Part shown: positions 1 to 7,057 of the stretch, piece by piece | Layout: each line of letters opens with the position of its first letter | How positions within the stretch are numbered: position 1 is the stretch's first letter | From: an uncultured Sphingomonas sp. | GTDB taxonomy: Bacteria > Pseudomonadota > Alphaproteobacteria > Sphingomonadales > Sphingomonadaceae | Direction of reading: 5' to 3' | NCBI RefSeq assembly: GCF_937859915.1 | Contig: NZ_CALMAW010000051.1 | Location: 1-36,885 of the forward strand | Length of the DNA: 36,885 bases | The notes under the pieces: generated by a model | What the model saw: only the letters and a program-made list of their open reading frames with translations | Told to the model about the DNA's origin: nothing | Database searches by the model: none | Program-made: the position numbers and the translations under genes

Positions 1-1
1 C

Positions 2-865
2 GTCGGCAGCCAGCGCGGCGGCACCAAGGCGCTGATGCTCGCCTCGGGGGCGCTCGACGGCGCGCCCTATACGGTGGTGTGGTCCGAATTTCCCGCCGCG
101 CAGAACCTGCTAGAGGCGATCGGGGCGGGCGCGGTCGATGTCGGCATGGTCGGCGATGCGCCGTTCCAGTTCGCCTATCAGAGCGGCCAGCCGGTGCGCG
201 CGATCGGTGCGCAGTCGGCGCGACCGCGCCCGACGCAGGAGCTTGCCATTTTGGTGCCTGCTGGTTCGCCGATCCGCGACGTCGCGGGCCTGCGCGGCAA
301 GCGCATCGCGACGACGCGCGGCTCGGTCGGCCATTATCTGATCCTGCGCGCGCTCGAGGCCAATGGTTTGAAGCCGAGCGACGTGGAAATCGTCTTCCTG
401 TCGCCGGGCGATACCAAGGCAGCGTTCGACTCGGGCGCGATCGACGCCTGGTCGACCTGGTCGCCCTACACCGCCACCGCGCTCGACCAAGGCGCGCGGA
501 TCGTCGCGGACGGATCGAGCTTCCTTACCGGCTACGGCTTCGACGCGGGCAATGCGCAGTCGGCGGTGACCAAGCGCGCGATGCTCGTGGACTATCTCCA
601 CCGCGAGGCCAACGCGCTGCTCTGGGCCAAGGCGCATCAGTCGCAATATGCCGCGGTGCTCGCGCAGGAGACCGGCCTGCCGCTCAAGACCGCGCTGTTC
701 CACGTCCGGCATCTGCCAATGGTGCGCGTGCCGATCGACGAGGCGCTCAAGGCCGAGGAGCGCGACGTCGTCGCGCATTTCCGGAACGCCGGCGCGCTTG
801 CTGGCAACCAGCCGCTCGACGCGGCCTATCTGCCGCTTGACTCAGGGGATCCGCACGGTGGCTGA
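2..865 (+). CDS. ABC transporter substrate-binding protein, sulfonate/nitrate/taurine type (5' end missing)
   Basis: The reading frame is open from base 2, so the gene starts outside the window; the first internal ATG is at 35 but the homologous region already runs before it. The protein reads as a periplasmic binding protein of the SsuA/TauA/NrtA type. Visible hallmarks are a segment ending IGAGAVDVGMVGDAPF, which matches the family's 'dvg..g.ap...a' region, then IRDVAGLRGKRIATTRGS (the 'dLkGkkva...Gs' region), and then FDSGAIDAWSTWSPY near residue 150. Such proteins capture alkanesulfonates or taurine in the periplasm and deliver them to an inner-membrane ABC importer. The permease and ATPase are not in the window and may lie to the left. 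A TonB receptor follows about 120 bp downstream on the same strand. The family is clear; the ligand is not. Confidence 0.85.
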   Translation, partial: VGSQRGGTKALMLASGALDGAPYTVVWSEFPAAQNLLEAIGAGAVDVGMVGDAPFQFAYQSGQPVRAIGAQSARPRPTQELAILVPAGSPIRDVAGLRGKRIATTRGSVGHYLILRALEANGLKPSDVEIVFLSPGDTKAAFDSGAIDAWSTWSPYTATALDQGARIVADGSSFLTGYGFDAGNAQSAVTKRAMLVDYLHREANALLWAKAHQSQYAAVLAQETGLPLKTALFHVRHLPMVRVPIDEALKAEERDVVAHFRNAGALAGNQPLDAAYLPLDSGDPHGG

Positions 866-890
866 CTTGCACATGGGGGCCTGACCCTCC

Positions 891-907
891 GCGGCGCCCG
901 GCGCCGC
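891..907 (+). terminator. GC-rich hairpin after the binding-protein gene
   Basis: GCGGCGC (891-897) pairs perfectly with GCGCCGC (901-907) around a 3-nt loop, 26 bp after the upstream stop codon. No T-run follows, so it may be a weak terminator or only a 3' RNA structure. Confidence 0.35.
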
Positions 908-983
908 CCACCGCTCTTACCGTTGCGACACCGTCACGCTCCTCGCGAGCGAAGGACGCGTGCGCCCATCTTCGGGGACTATC

Positions 984-3539
984 ATGCATCGCCGTCTTAT
1001 TTTCCTCACCAGCGTAGCCTCCACGACGCTGGTTATCCCGGCCAAGGCGCAACAGCCGCCCGTGCAACTCGCTGCTGCCGCCACCGCCACCGCCACCGCC
1101 ACCGCGACCGTAGCGGACTCGCCCGGCGGCGACGCGATCATCGTCACCGGCGTGCGCGGCAGCCGGCCGCGGACCGTCGCCAACAGCCCGGTCCCGATCG
1201 ACGTGATCAATGCCAAGGAGCTTCAGGCGACCGGACGCACCGGCCTCAAGGACATACTCGGCAACATCGTGCCGTCGCTGGAGATGCCCGCACTCGGCGG
1301 CGGGGGCACCTCCGCCAGCGTCAAACCAATCTCGATCCGCGGCCTGTCGGGCGACTATGTGCTCGTGCTGGTCAACGGCAAGCGCCGCCACACCACGTCG
1401 CTGATCAACAACCTCTCGCGCATCTCGGGCGGCTCGACGCCGGTCGATCTCGATCTGATCCCGACCAGCGCGATCGGCCATATCGAGGTGCTCCGCGACG
1501 GTGCCGCCGCGCAATATGGCTCGGACGCGATCTCGGGCGTGATCAACATCATTCTCGATGACGCGCCCAAGGGGGGCGCCTTCTCGGTGACTGGCGGCCA
1601 GCAATATTCGAAGGGCGCGCCGCTCGCCCAGACCGACCTCAGCTATGGTACCGCGCTCGGCGACGACGGCGGCTTCCTGCGCGTCGCGGTCGAGGCCAAG
1701 TTCCACGACCGCGCCGACAGTTCGGCCGAGCCGATCCCGCGCCTCTATCCCCTGGTGAACGGCCAGCCCGATCCGCGCGAGGCGACGGTCAACCATCTGA
1801 TCGCAGGCGGATATGGCCGCTCCAATCGCGACAAGATCGTCGACAGCAGCTATAATGCGGAGCTGCCCGTCAGCGACCGCGTCAAGCTCTACAGCTTCTC
1901 GACTTTCAGCTACCGCGCGATCAAGGACGCGCGCGGCGCCGATTACGCGTCGCCGACCGGCTATGGCGGCCAGGCCAACACGCTCGGCTCGTCAGACCTG
2001 CCGCAGGTCTATCCCGATGGCTTCCAGGCGTACCGCGACATCAGCGAGACGGACTTTCAGGCGACCGCCGGCGCCAAGGGCGAACTTGCCGGCTGGAACT
2101 GGGACCTGAGCAGCGCCTACGGTCAGGATCATGTCCGGCTGGGCGCGGAGAACACGCTCAACCCGTCGCTCGGGCCGACCAGCCCGACCAGATTCTACCT
2201 GGGCACGCAGATCCAGCGGCTGTGGGTCAACAATCTCGACCTCACCCGCGACTTCGATGTCGGCCTCGCCAAGCCGCTGACCGTCTCGACCGGCTTCGAG
2301 CATCGCTGGGAGAAATTCCAGAGCAAGGCCGGCGAGCCCGACAGCTATATCAACGGCGGCTACCAGATCCCGCGCGACGGCACGCCGTTCGGCAACGCCT
2401 ATGGCGGCCAATATCCGTCGCCCGGTCTGGTTTCCTTCACCGGCACGTCGCCCGCCGACGCCGCCTCGCTCAGCCGCAACAATTATGCGGGCTATATCGA
2501 TCTCTCGACCAACATCACCGGGCGCTGGTTCGTCGGCGCCGCCGGGCGGTTCGAACATTATGACGACAGCGCCGGCAACACCGCGAGCTGGAAGGTCTCG
2601 ACGCGCTACGATCTCGGCCACGGCTTCGCGATCCGCGGCGGCGCGAACAGCGGCTTCCGCGCGCCGTCGCTCGCCCAGACCGGCTTCTCGACGACGCAGA
2701 ACACGACGACGATTGTCGGCACCACGCCGACCTCGATCGTGTCGAAATTCCTGCCCGTCGACAGCGCCGCGGCGATCGCGCTCGGCGCCAAGCCGCTCAA
2801 GCCGGAGAAGTCACTCAATTACAGCGCGGGCATCACCTACGAGACCGGCGCGCTGCACCTGGCCTTCGACGGCTATCAGATCCGCGTCGACGATCGGATC
2901 ATCAAGACCGAGTTCCTCGGCACGGCGGCCAATGGCGGTAGCGCGATCGGCGCAATCCTGCTCGCCAACGGCATCACCGGAGTCAACAGCGCGCAATTCT
3001 TCATCAACGGCGTCGACACGCGGACGCGGGGCATCGATGCGGTCGCGGATTATGCGCTGCGTACCCGCGGGCTCGGTACCTTTCGGCTGAGCGCCGCCTA
3101 TAGCTACAACAAGACCAAGATCCTCAGCATCGCCAACAATCCGGCGCAGCTCGCCTCGCTCAACGTCGTGCTGTTCGCGCATCAGGCGCAGAGCGACCTG
3201 ACCCGCGGGCTGCCGCACGACAAAGTGGTGCTGACCGACGACTGGAGCCTGGGCCGCGCGCATACGCTGCTGCGCCTCACCCGTTTTGGCAAATATACCG
3301 AGGCGAGCACGGTGGCGAGCGGCGACCGCAGCTTCGGCGCCAAATGGGTCACTGATCTCGACGTTGGCTACGATGTCACCAAGCACGTCACCGTCTCGGT
3401 CGGCGCCAACAACCTGTTCAACGTCTATCCGCAGAGAAACGGGCTGGTCGCGGCGGACGGCTCCGGCGCCTACGGCAATTTCGCGCCGTTCGGGCTCGAC
3501 GGCGGATTTTATTACGGCCGGGTCTCGGTGACGTTGTGA
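984..3539 (+). CDS. TonB-dependent outer-membrane receptor (851 aa)
   Basis: This is an outer-membrane gated channel that uses TonB energy to import a large or scarce ligand. I chose ATG 984 over the in-frame GTG at 960 because it follows GGGGA at a suitable distance and gives a clean signal peptide (MHRRLIFLTSVASTTLVIPA, then KAQQ). A TonB-box-like DAIIVTG lies near residues 50-56. The plug domain follows, with VLVNGKRRH and IEVLRDGAAAQYGSDAISGVINI, and the C-terminal beta-barrel ends in the usual aromatic-rich strand (GGFYYGRVSVTL). No STN signalling domain is present. The linker after the signal peptide is an unusual Ala-Thr repeat. The neighbouring sulfonate-type binding protein suggests uptake of an organosulfur compound, but this is inference from position only. 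Nothing in the sequence fixes the ligand. Confidence 0.93.
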   Translation: MHRRLIFLTSVASTTLVIPAKAQQPPVQLAAAATATATATATVADSPGGDAIIVTGVRGSRPRTVANSPVPIDVINAKELQATGRTGLKDILGNIVPSLEMPALGGGGTSASVKPISIRGLSGDYVLVLVNGKRRHTTSLINNLSRISGGSTPVDLDLIPTSAIGHIEVLRDGAAAQYGSDAISGVINIILDDAPKGGAFSVTGGQQYSKGAPLAQTDLSYGTALGDDGGFLRVAVEAKFHDRADSSAEPIPRLYPLVNGQPDPREATVNHLIAGGYGRSNRDKIVDSSYNAELPVSDRVKLYSFSTFSYRAIKDARGADYASPTGYGGQANTLGSSDLPQVYPDGFQAYRDISETDFQATAGAKGELAGWNWDLSSAYGQDHVRLGAENTLNPSLGPTSPTRFYLGTQIQRLWVNNLDLTRDFDVGLAKPLTVSTGFEHRWEKFQSKAGEPDSYINGGYQIPRDGTPFGNAYGGQYPSPGLVSFTGTSPADAASLSRNNYAGYIDLSTNITGRWFVGAAGRFEHYDDSAGNTASWKVSTRYDLGHGFAIRGGANSGFRAPSLAQTGFSTTQNTTTIVGTTPTSIVSKFLPVDSAAAIALGAKPLKPEKSLNYSAGITYETGALHLAFDGYQIRVDDRIIKTEFLGTAANGGSAIGAILLANGITGVNSAQFFINGVDTRTRGIDAVADYALRTRGLGTFRLSAAYSYNKTKILSIANNPAQLASLNVVLFAHQAQSDLTRGLPHDKVVLTDDWSLGRAHTLLRLTRFGKYTEASTVASGDRSFGAKWVTDLDVGYDVTKHVTVSVGANNLFNVYPQRNGLVAADGSGAYGNFAPFGLDGGFYYGRVSVTL
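1080..1109 (+). repeat. Hexanucleotide tandem repeat inside the receptor gene
   Basis: Four exact copies of GCCACC (1080-1103) are followed by one variant, GCGACC. They encode an (Ala-Thr) run between the signal peptide and the TonB box. The 6-bp unit keeps the reading frame when copies are gained or lost. Confidence 0.9.
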
Positions 3540-3727
3540 GCCAACCTATGCACTTCGCGCCCGTTTGCCACTGATGACCGCGCCCATCATGGTTGCTGGC
3601 GGCATTCGTCCTCGTCGCCGCGTCGCTACCATCTCGGGCTCGCGCCACCCGCAAACCGTTTCAAATAGCGTCACATGAGACAGTGCGGGGCTCGCGGATC
3701 GGCCGAAGCTGCGCTATCGGAGCGCGT

Positions 3728-3943
3728 ATGAGTCGATCCACCAATACCATCGAGCGCGCCTATCAGATCGCCAAGTCCGGGCGATGCGTCGAGTTGAAGG
3801 ACGTTCGTCGCCAGCTGATCCAGGAAGGCTATGAGGGCGTCGAGGCGCATCTCTCGGGCTCGTCGATCAAGCGCGAACTGCAGGCGCTGATCAAGGCGGC
3901 GCGTCCCGTCGCCGGTACCGCGACCGCCGCCACGACCGGCTGA
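3728..3943 (+). CDS. Small protein of unknown function (71 aa)
   Basis: I do not assign a function. The frame is open further upstream to 3593, but that extension looks like random GC-rich translation. Starting at ATG 3728 gives MSRSTNTIERAYQIAKSG and a compact, charged, mostly helical protein with no signal peptide or membrane segment. The motif VRRQLIQEGYEG followed by HLSGSSIKRELQALIKAA resembles short uncharacterised proteins common in alphaproteobacteria; this is an impression, not a search result. A second small gene follows 6 bp after the stop on the same strand, suggesting co-transcription. The 188 bp between the upstream receptor and this start hold no other gene that I can see. Confidence 0.7.
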   Translation: MSRSTNTIERAYQIAKSGRCVELKDVRRQLIQEGYEGVEAHLSGSSIKRELQALIKAARPVAGTATAATTG

Positions 3944-3949
3944 CCGGCG

Positions 3950-4174
3950 ATGACCGCCTATGACGTCCGCGAGCTGCTGGTCCGGATGGTCATGCGCCAG
4001 CATGGCGGGCCGCTGATGCGCTGGCGCAAGGTGGTCGGCGAGATCCGCGTCTATCCGCTGAGCACGCATCCGCACTGCAACTGGCGCGCGGATCCGTCGG
4101 GCAGCGTGCGCGAGGTCGAGGCGGCCGAGCGGATCATCGATCAGGTCAGCGCCCAGCACCCGATCGTCAGCTAG
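3950..4174 (+). CDS. Small protein of unknown function (74 aa)
   Basis: Function is unknown. The protein starts MTAYDVRELLVRMVMRQHGG, has a central LMRWRKVVGEIRVYPLSTHP stretch and a Cys-Asn-Trp (HPHCNW), and ends with a helical segment that includes REVEAAERIIDQV. No signal peptide or membrane segment is visible. The start lies 6 bp after the preceding small gene, so the two are probably co-transcribed. It converges with the ferredoxin reductase gene, whose stop lies 47 bp away on the other strand. Codon use is GC-rich like the neighbours. Confidence 0.7.
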   Translation: MTAYDVRELLVRMVMRQHGGPLMRWRKVVGEIRVYPLSTHPHCNWRADPSGSVREVEAAERIIDQVSAQHPIVS

Positions 4175-4221
4175 CGCGGGGCGCGGGCGACGACCGGCCT
4201 GCGCCCTGGAACAGCCCGTGA

Positions 4222-5025
4222 TCAGCCGACGAAGGCGCGCTCGATCACATAATGGCCCGGCGTCGCGTTCGATCCCTCGACGAAGCCCAGCGTGTCGAGC
4301 GTTGCGGCCTGCTCGCGGATCATCGCCATGCTGCCGCACAGCATGATGCGGTCCTCGGCGGGATCGAACTGGCCCGGGCCGGTGACGGGCGGCGCGAACA
4401 GCGTGCCGTCGTCGATCAGCGTGCCGATCCGGGCCTGGGTGTGGAACGGCTCGCGCGTGACGGTCGGGATATAGCGGAGCTGGAGCTTGGCCTGCTCGTC
4501 GACCAGCGGATCCTCGGCGAGCTGGCCTTGAAGCACATCGTGATAGGCGAGATCGCTCACCCGGCGCACCGAATGGACGACGATGATCTGCTCGAACCGG
4601 TCGTAGATGTCGGGATCGCGGATCAGGCTCAAGAACGGCGCAAGGCCGGTGCCGGTCGCGAACAGATAGAGCCGGCGGCCGGGGACCAGCGCATCGGCGA
4701 CGAGCGTGCCGGTCGGCTTGCGGCCGAGGAACATGCTGTCGCCGACCTGGATGCCCTGCAGCCGCGAAGTCAGCGGGCCGTCGGGAACCTTGATCGAGAG
4801 GAATTCGATCTCCTCGGCATAGGCCGGGCTGGCGATCGAATAGGCGCGCAGCAGCGGGCGCTGGCCGTCGGGGAGGCCGAGCATCACGAACTCGCCCGAA
4901 CGGAAGCGGAAGCTCGCCGGTCGGGTGATCGAGAAGCTGAACAGATGCTCGTTCCAGTGGCGGACGTTTGTCACCGTCTCGACGCTGAGCGCGCCGGTCG
5001 GCGCGAGTTCCTGACGATCGCTCAC
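4222..5025 (-). CDS. fpr: Ferredoxin--NADP reductase (267 aa)
   Basis: This cytoplasmic FAD enzyme moves electrons between NADPH and ferredoxin or flavodoxin. The FAD site is seen as RAYSIASP (residues 60-67) and the NADP-binding segment as GTGLAPFLS (125-133). A C-terminal NADP-domain motif IMLCGSMAMI is present, and the protein ends YVIERAFVG, the short tail typical of bacterial subclass Fpr proteins. Length fits the family (about 255-270 aa). The start is a GTG at 5025 with a GGAG ribosome-binding site 8 nt upstream. That GTG overlaps the TGA of a 24-codon ORF, so translation may be coupled. It is a plausible redox housekeeping gene; no link to the sugar clusters is visible, although flavin-dependent halogenases do need reduced flavin from some reductase. 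Confidence 0.93.
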   Translation of the reverse strand: MSDRQELAPTGALSVETVTNVRHWNEHLFSFSITRPASFRFRSGEFVMLGLPDGQRPLLRAYSIASPAYAEEIEFLSIKVPDGPLTSRLQGIQVGDSMFLGRKPTGTLVADALVPGRRLYLFATGTGLAPFLSLIRDPDIYDRFEQIIVVHSVRRVSDLAYHDVLQGQLAEDPLVDEQAKLQLRYIPTVTREPFHTQARIGTLIDDGTLFAPPVTGPGQFDPAEDRIMLCGSMAMIREQAATLDTLGFVEGSNATPGHYVIERAFVG

Positions 5026-5096
5026 CGCATCGTCTCCGCGATGGCGCGGGCCATGCTGAGCGGGCGGGGGACAGGACGGTCGACGAACGCGGACAT
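5022..5096 (-). CDS. Possible 24-codon leader ORF overlapping fpr
   Basis: ATG 5096 follows GGAG with a 5-nt spacer and opens a 24-codon frame beginning MSAFVDRPVPRPLSMARA. Its TGA overlaps the GTG start of the ferredoxin reductase gene (GTGA). The arrangement suggests translational coupling or a leader peptide. A longer in-frame version starting at 5294 is possible, but its extra sequence looks non-coding. No function is assigned, and it could be chance in GC-rich DNA. Confidence 0.4.
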   Translation of the reverse strand: MSAFVDRPVPRPLSMARAIAETMR

Positions 5097-5260
5097 GCAG
5101 GCTCCGGGATCAGGCAGATGATAGCAAAGCGGGGCTCTTACCGTGCGAATCGCCCGATGTCTGCAAACTATGGCTTTACGGGCAGAAACGGGGTGTGAGG
5201 CGAGATTGATGCGGACAATCCGGCACCGCCGTGGTTTAGATCGGCAAGCCACAATAAACC

Positions 5261-5357
5261 CCGTTGGCACTGAGCGAGGTCGAAGTGCAGCCACCGCAGG
5301 CGCATAGCCCCTTCGGCTGCGCTCAGGACAGGCTTCGACTGCGCTCAGGCCGAACGG
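5261..5357. repeat. Palindromic intergenic repeat (REP-like)
   Basis: The stretch between the ferredoxin reductase and the trehalase holds three copies of one unit. TGAGCGAGGTCGAAG (5271-5285) is inverted relative to CTTCGGCTGCGCTCA (5311-5325) and CTTCGACTGCGCTCA (5333-5347). The outer parts also match, as CCGTTGGC at 5261 faces GCCGAACGG ending at 5357, so the whole can fold into a long imperfect hairpin. From memory, units of the type CTTCGACTGCGCTCAGG are dispersed between genes in many sphingomonads. Apart from this repeat and the short leader ORF, I see nothing in the 353-bp gap 5026-5378. Confidence 0.75.
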
Positions 5358-5378
5358 ATGTAATGAATTATCCGGCGT

Positions 5379-6992
5379 TCACCGCGGACAGTCCGACACG
5401 ATCGCCGTCGCGATGCCGGGGCGGTCGAGCAGCGCGCGGGTGACGCCGTTGGTCCAGCCGAAGCCGTCCTGCACGGGATATTCGCCGCCGCCGCCGGCCT
5501 TGCCGCTGTCGATATCGTATTTCTCGACCATCCGCCCGGTGCAGGCGTAGAAGGTCGACACCGTCGTCACCCAGCGCCGCGCGAGATCGTCGGCGAGCGC
5601 GCCCTGGCCGCTGCGGTCGAGCCCGCCGACCGCGATCCACAGCAGGGGCGCCCAGCCATTGGGCTCGTCCCATTGCTGGCCGGTGCGCACCGTCGTGGTG
5701 CGCAGGCCGCCCGGCGCGAACAGCTGCGCTTTGGCGAGTGCCGCCGTCGCGTCGGCCTGGGCTGGCGTGGCGAGGCCGACGAACAACGGATAGAGCAGCG
5801 CTGCGCTGATCGCCGGCGTCGGCCGGCCCGTCGAGCGATCCCAGTCGACGAAGCGCGTGTCCGCGGCGGACCAGAGATAGGTCGTGATCGCGCGCTGCCG
5901 GGCTGCTGCCTGTTTCTCGAAAGCAGCGGCGCAGGCGGTGTCGCCTGCCGCCTTGCAGCGCCGCGCGATCGCCCTCTCGAGGTTCCACATCAGGCTGTTG
6001 AGATCGACCGGCACGATATCGGTGGTGTGGATCGTGGCGAGCGTGCGGCCGTCCTTCAGCCAGCGCGAGCCATAGTCCCAGCCGCTCTCGGCGCCGGCGC
6101 GCAGATCGCGATTGACCTGCGCCGCGGGGCGCGGCGCGGCGGCGGCGTCGGTCGCGACATCCTCGGCATAGGATTCGTCGCGCGGCGTGTCGCGCGCGTC
6201 CCAATAGCGGTTGAGCAGGCTGCCGTCGGGCATGCGCACGACATGCTGGCACGCGCCGCCCGCATCGAGACAGGCGGCACCCGCCATCCAATAGGCGTGC
6301 TCGGCCTCGAGCGCGGCGAGCCGCTCGCGGTCGATCGCCGGATCATGCGTGTCCGACAGATCCATCATCAGCGCGAGGAAGGGCGGTTGCGAGCGCGACA
6401 GATAATAGCTGCGCGTGCCGTTGGGGACGTGGCCGTAGCGCGCGACCATCGACACGAAGTTCGCAAGCATCGACTCGATCAGCGGCCGTTCGCCGTCGGC
6501 CTTGAGTCCGAGCATCGTGAAGTAGCTGTCCCAATAATACATCTCCTGGTAGCGGCCGCCCGCCACGACATAGGCATAGGGCAGCTGCAGCGCGGAAGAG
6601 CCGGGAACGGTCGCGAGCGGCGGCTTGGCGAGGATCGGCCAGAGCGCCTTGATATGCTCGCGCATCGAGAGTTGGGCCGAGCCGGTATCGCCGGCCTTGC
6701 GGAAATGGCGCGCGACGAAGGCGGCGAGCGCATCGCGGCCCTGCGGCGCGTCGTGGCGATAGGCGGCCATGATCGCATCGGGCGTCTCGCGCGGGATCAT
6801 GTCGGCGAAGGTCTTGCTGTCGGGGAAGACGCGGGCCAGTTCGACCGCGCTGTAGAGCGGACCGAAAATGTCCTCGGGGGTGCCCGCCGCGCGCGACACG
6901 GCAGTCGCGCGGTCTCCTGCCGAGGGCGCCGGCGCGGCGGCGGCCAGTGCCAGCGCGCAGAGCGGAAGGGCGAGCAGCGAACGGACGGACAT
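5379..6992 (-). CDS. treA: Periplasmic trehalase, GH37 (537 aa)
   Basis: The enzyme hydrolyses alpha,alpha-trehalose to two glucose molecules in the periplasm. Both trehalase signatures are visible: GGRYQEMYYWDSY (about residues 145-157) and QWDEPNGWAP. The catalytic acid Asp sits in ESGWDYGSRW and the catalytic base Glu region in GGGGEYPVQDGFGWTNGV. The start ATG 6992 gives a Sec signal peptide (MSVRSLLALPLCALALAAAA). The frame stays open upstream to 7343, but that part overlaps the receptor gene and is not coding. It is the last gene of the minus-strand block, 65 bp after the receptor, with a strong hairpin between them. Released glucose could enter through the FucP-like permease at the head of the block. 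Confidence 0.95.
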   Translation of the reverse strand: MSVRSLLALPLCALALAAAAPAPSAGDRATAVSRAAGTPEDIFGPLYSAVELARVFPDSKTFADMIPRETPDAIMAAYRHDAPQGRDALAAFVARHFRKAGDTGSAQLSMREHIKALWPILAKPPLATVPGSSALQLPYAYVVAGGRYQEMYYWDSYFTMLGLKADGERPLIESMLANFVSMVARYGHVPNGTRSYYLSRSQPPFLALMMDLSDTHDPAIDRERLAALEAEHAYWMAGAACLDAGGACQHVVRMPDGSLLNRYWDARDTPRDESYAEDVATDAAAAPRPAAQVNRDLRAGAESGWDYGSRWLKDGRTLATIHTTDIVPVDLNSLMWNLERAIARRCKAAGDTACAAAFEKQAAARQRAITTYLWSAADTRFVDWDRSTGRPTPAISAALLYPLFVGLATPAQADATAALAKAQLFAPGGLRTTTVRTGQQWDEPNGWAPLLWIAVGGLDRSGQGALADDLARRWVTTVSTFYACTGRMVEKYDIDSGKAGGGGEYPVQDGFGWTNGVTRALLDRPGIATAIVSDCPR

Positions 6993-7016
6993 GATCGGGA
7001 ACCCATCGAAAAGGAA

Positions 7017-7042
7017 CCGGCCGGAGCAGAAGCTCCGGCCGG
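7017..7042 (-). terminator. Strong hairpin between receptor and trehalase
   Basis: CCGGCCGGAGC (7017-7027) and GCTCCGGCCGG (7032-7042) form a perfect 11-bp stem with a 4-nt loop. On the minus strand the stem is followed by TTCCTTTTCGAT, a T-rich tract. It lies 15 bp after the receptor stop and 24 bp before the trehalase ATG, so it could be a partial terminator that keeps trehalase below receptor levels, or it could protect the receptor mRNA end. Confidence 0.65.
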
Positions 7043-7057
7043 CAGGTAGGGGCGTTA

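Noticed and set aside
5097-5294. Extension of the short ORF before fpr to 90 codons
   Set aside because: Added sequence is Arg/Cys-rich, without features, and runs into the palindromic repeat.
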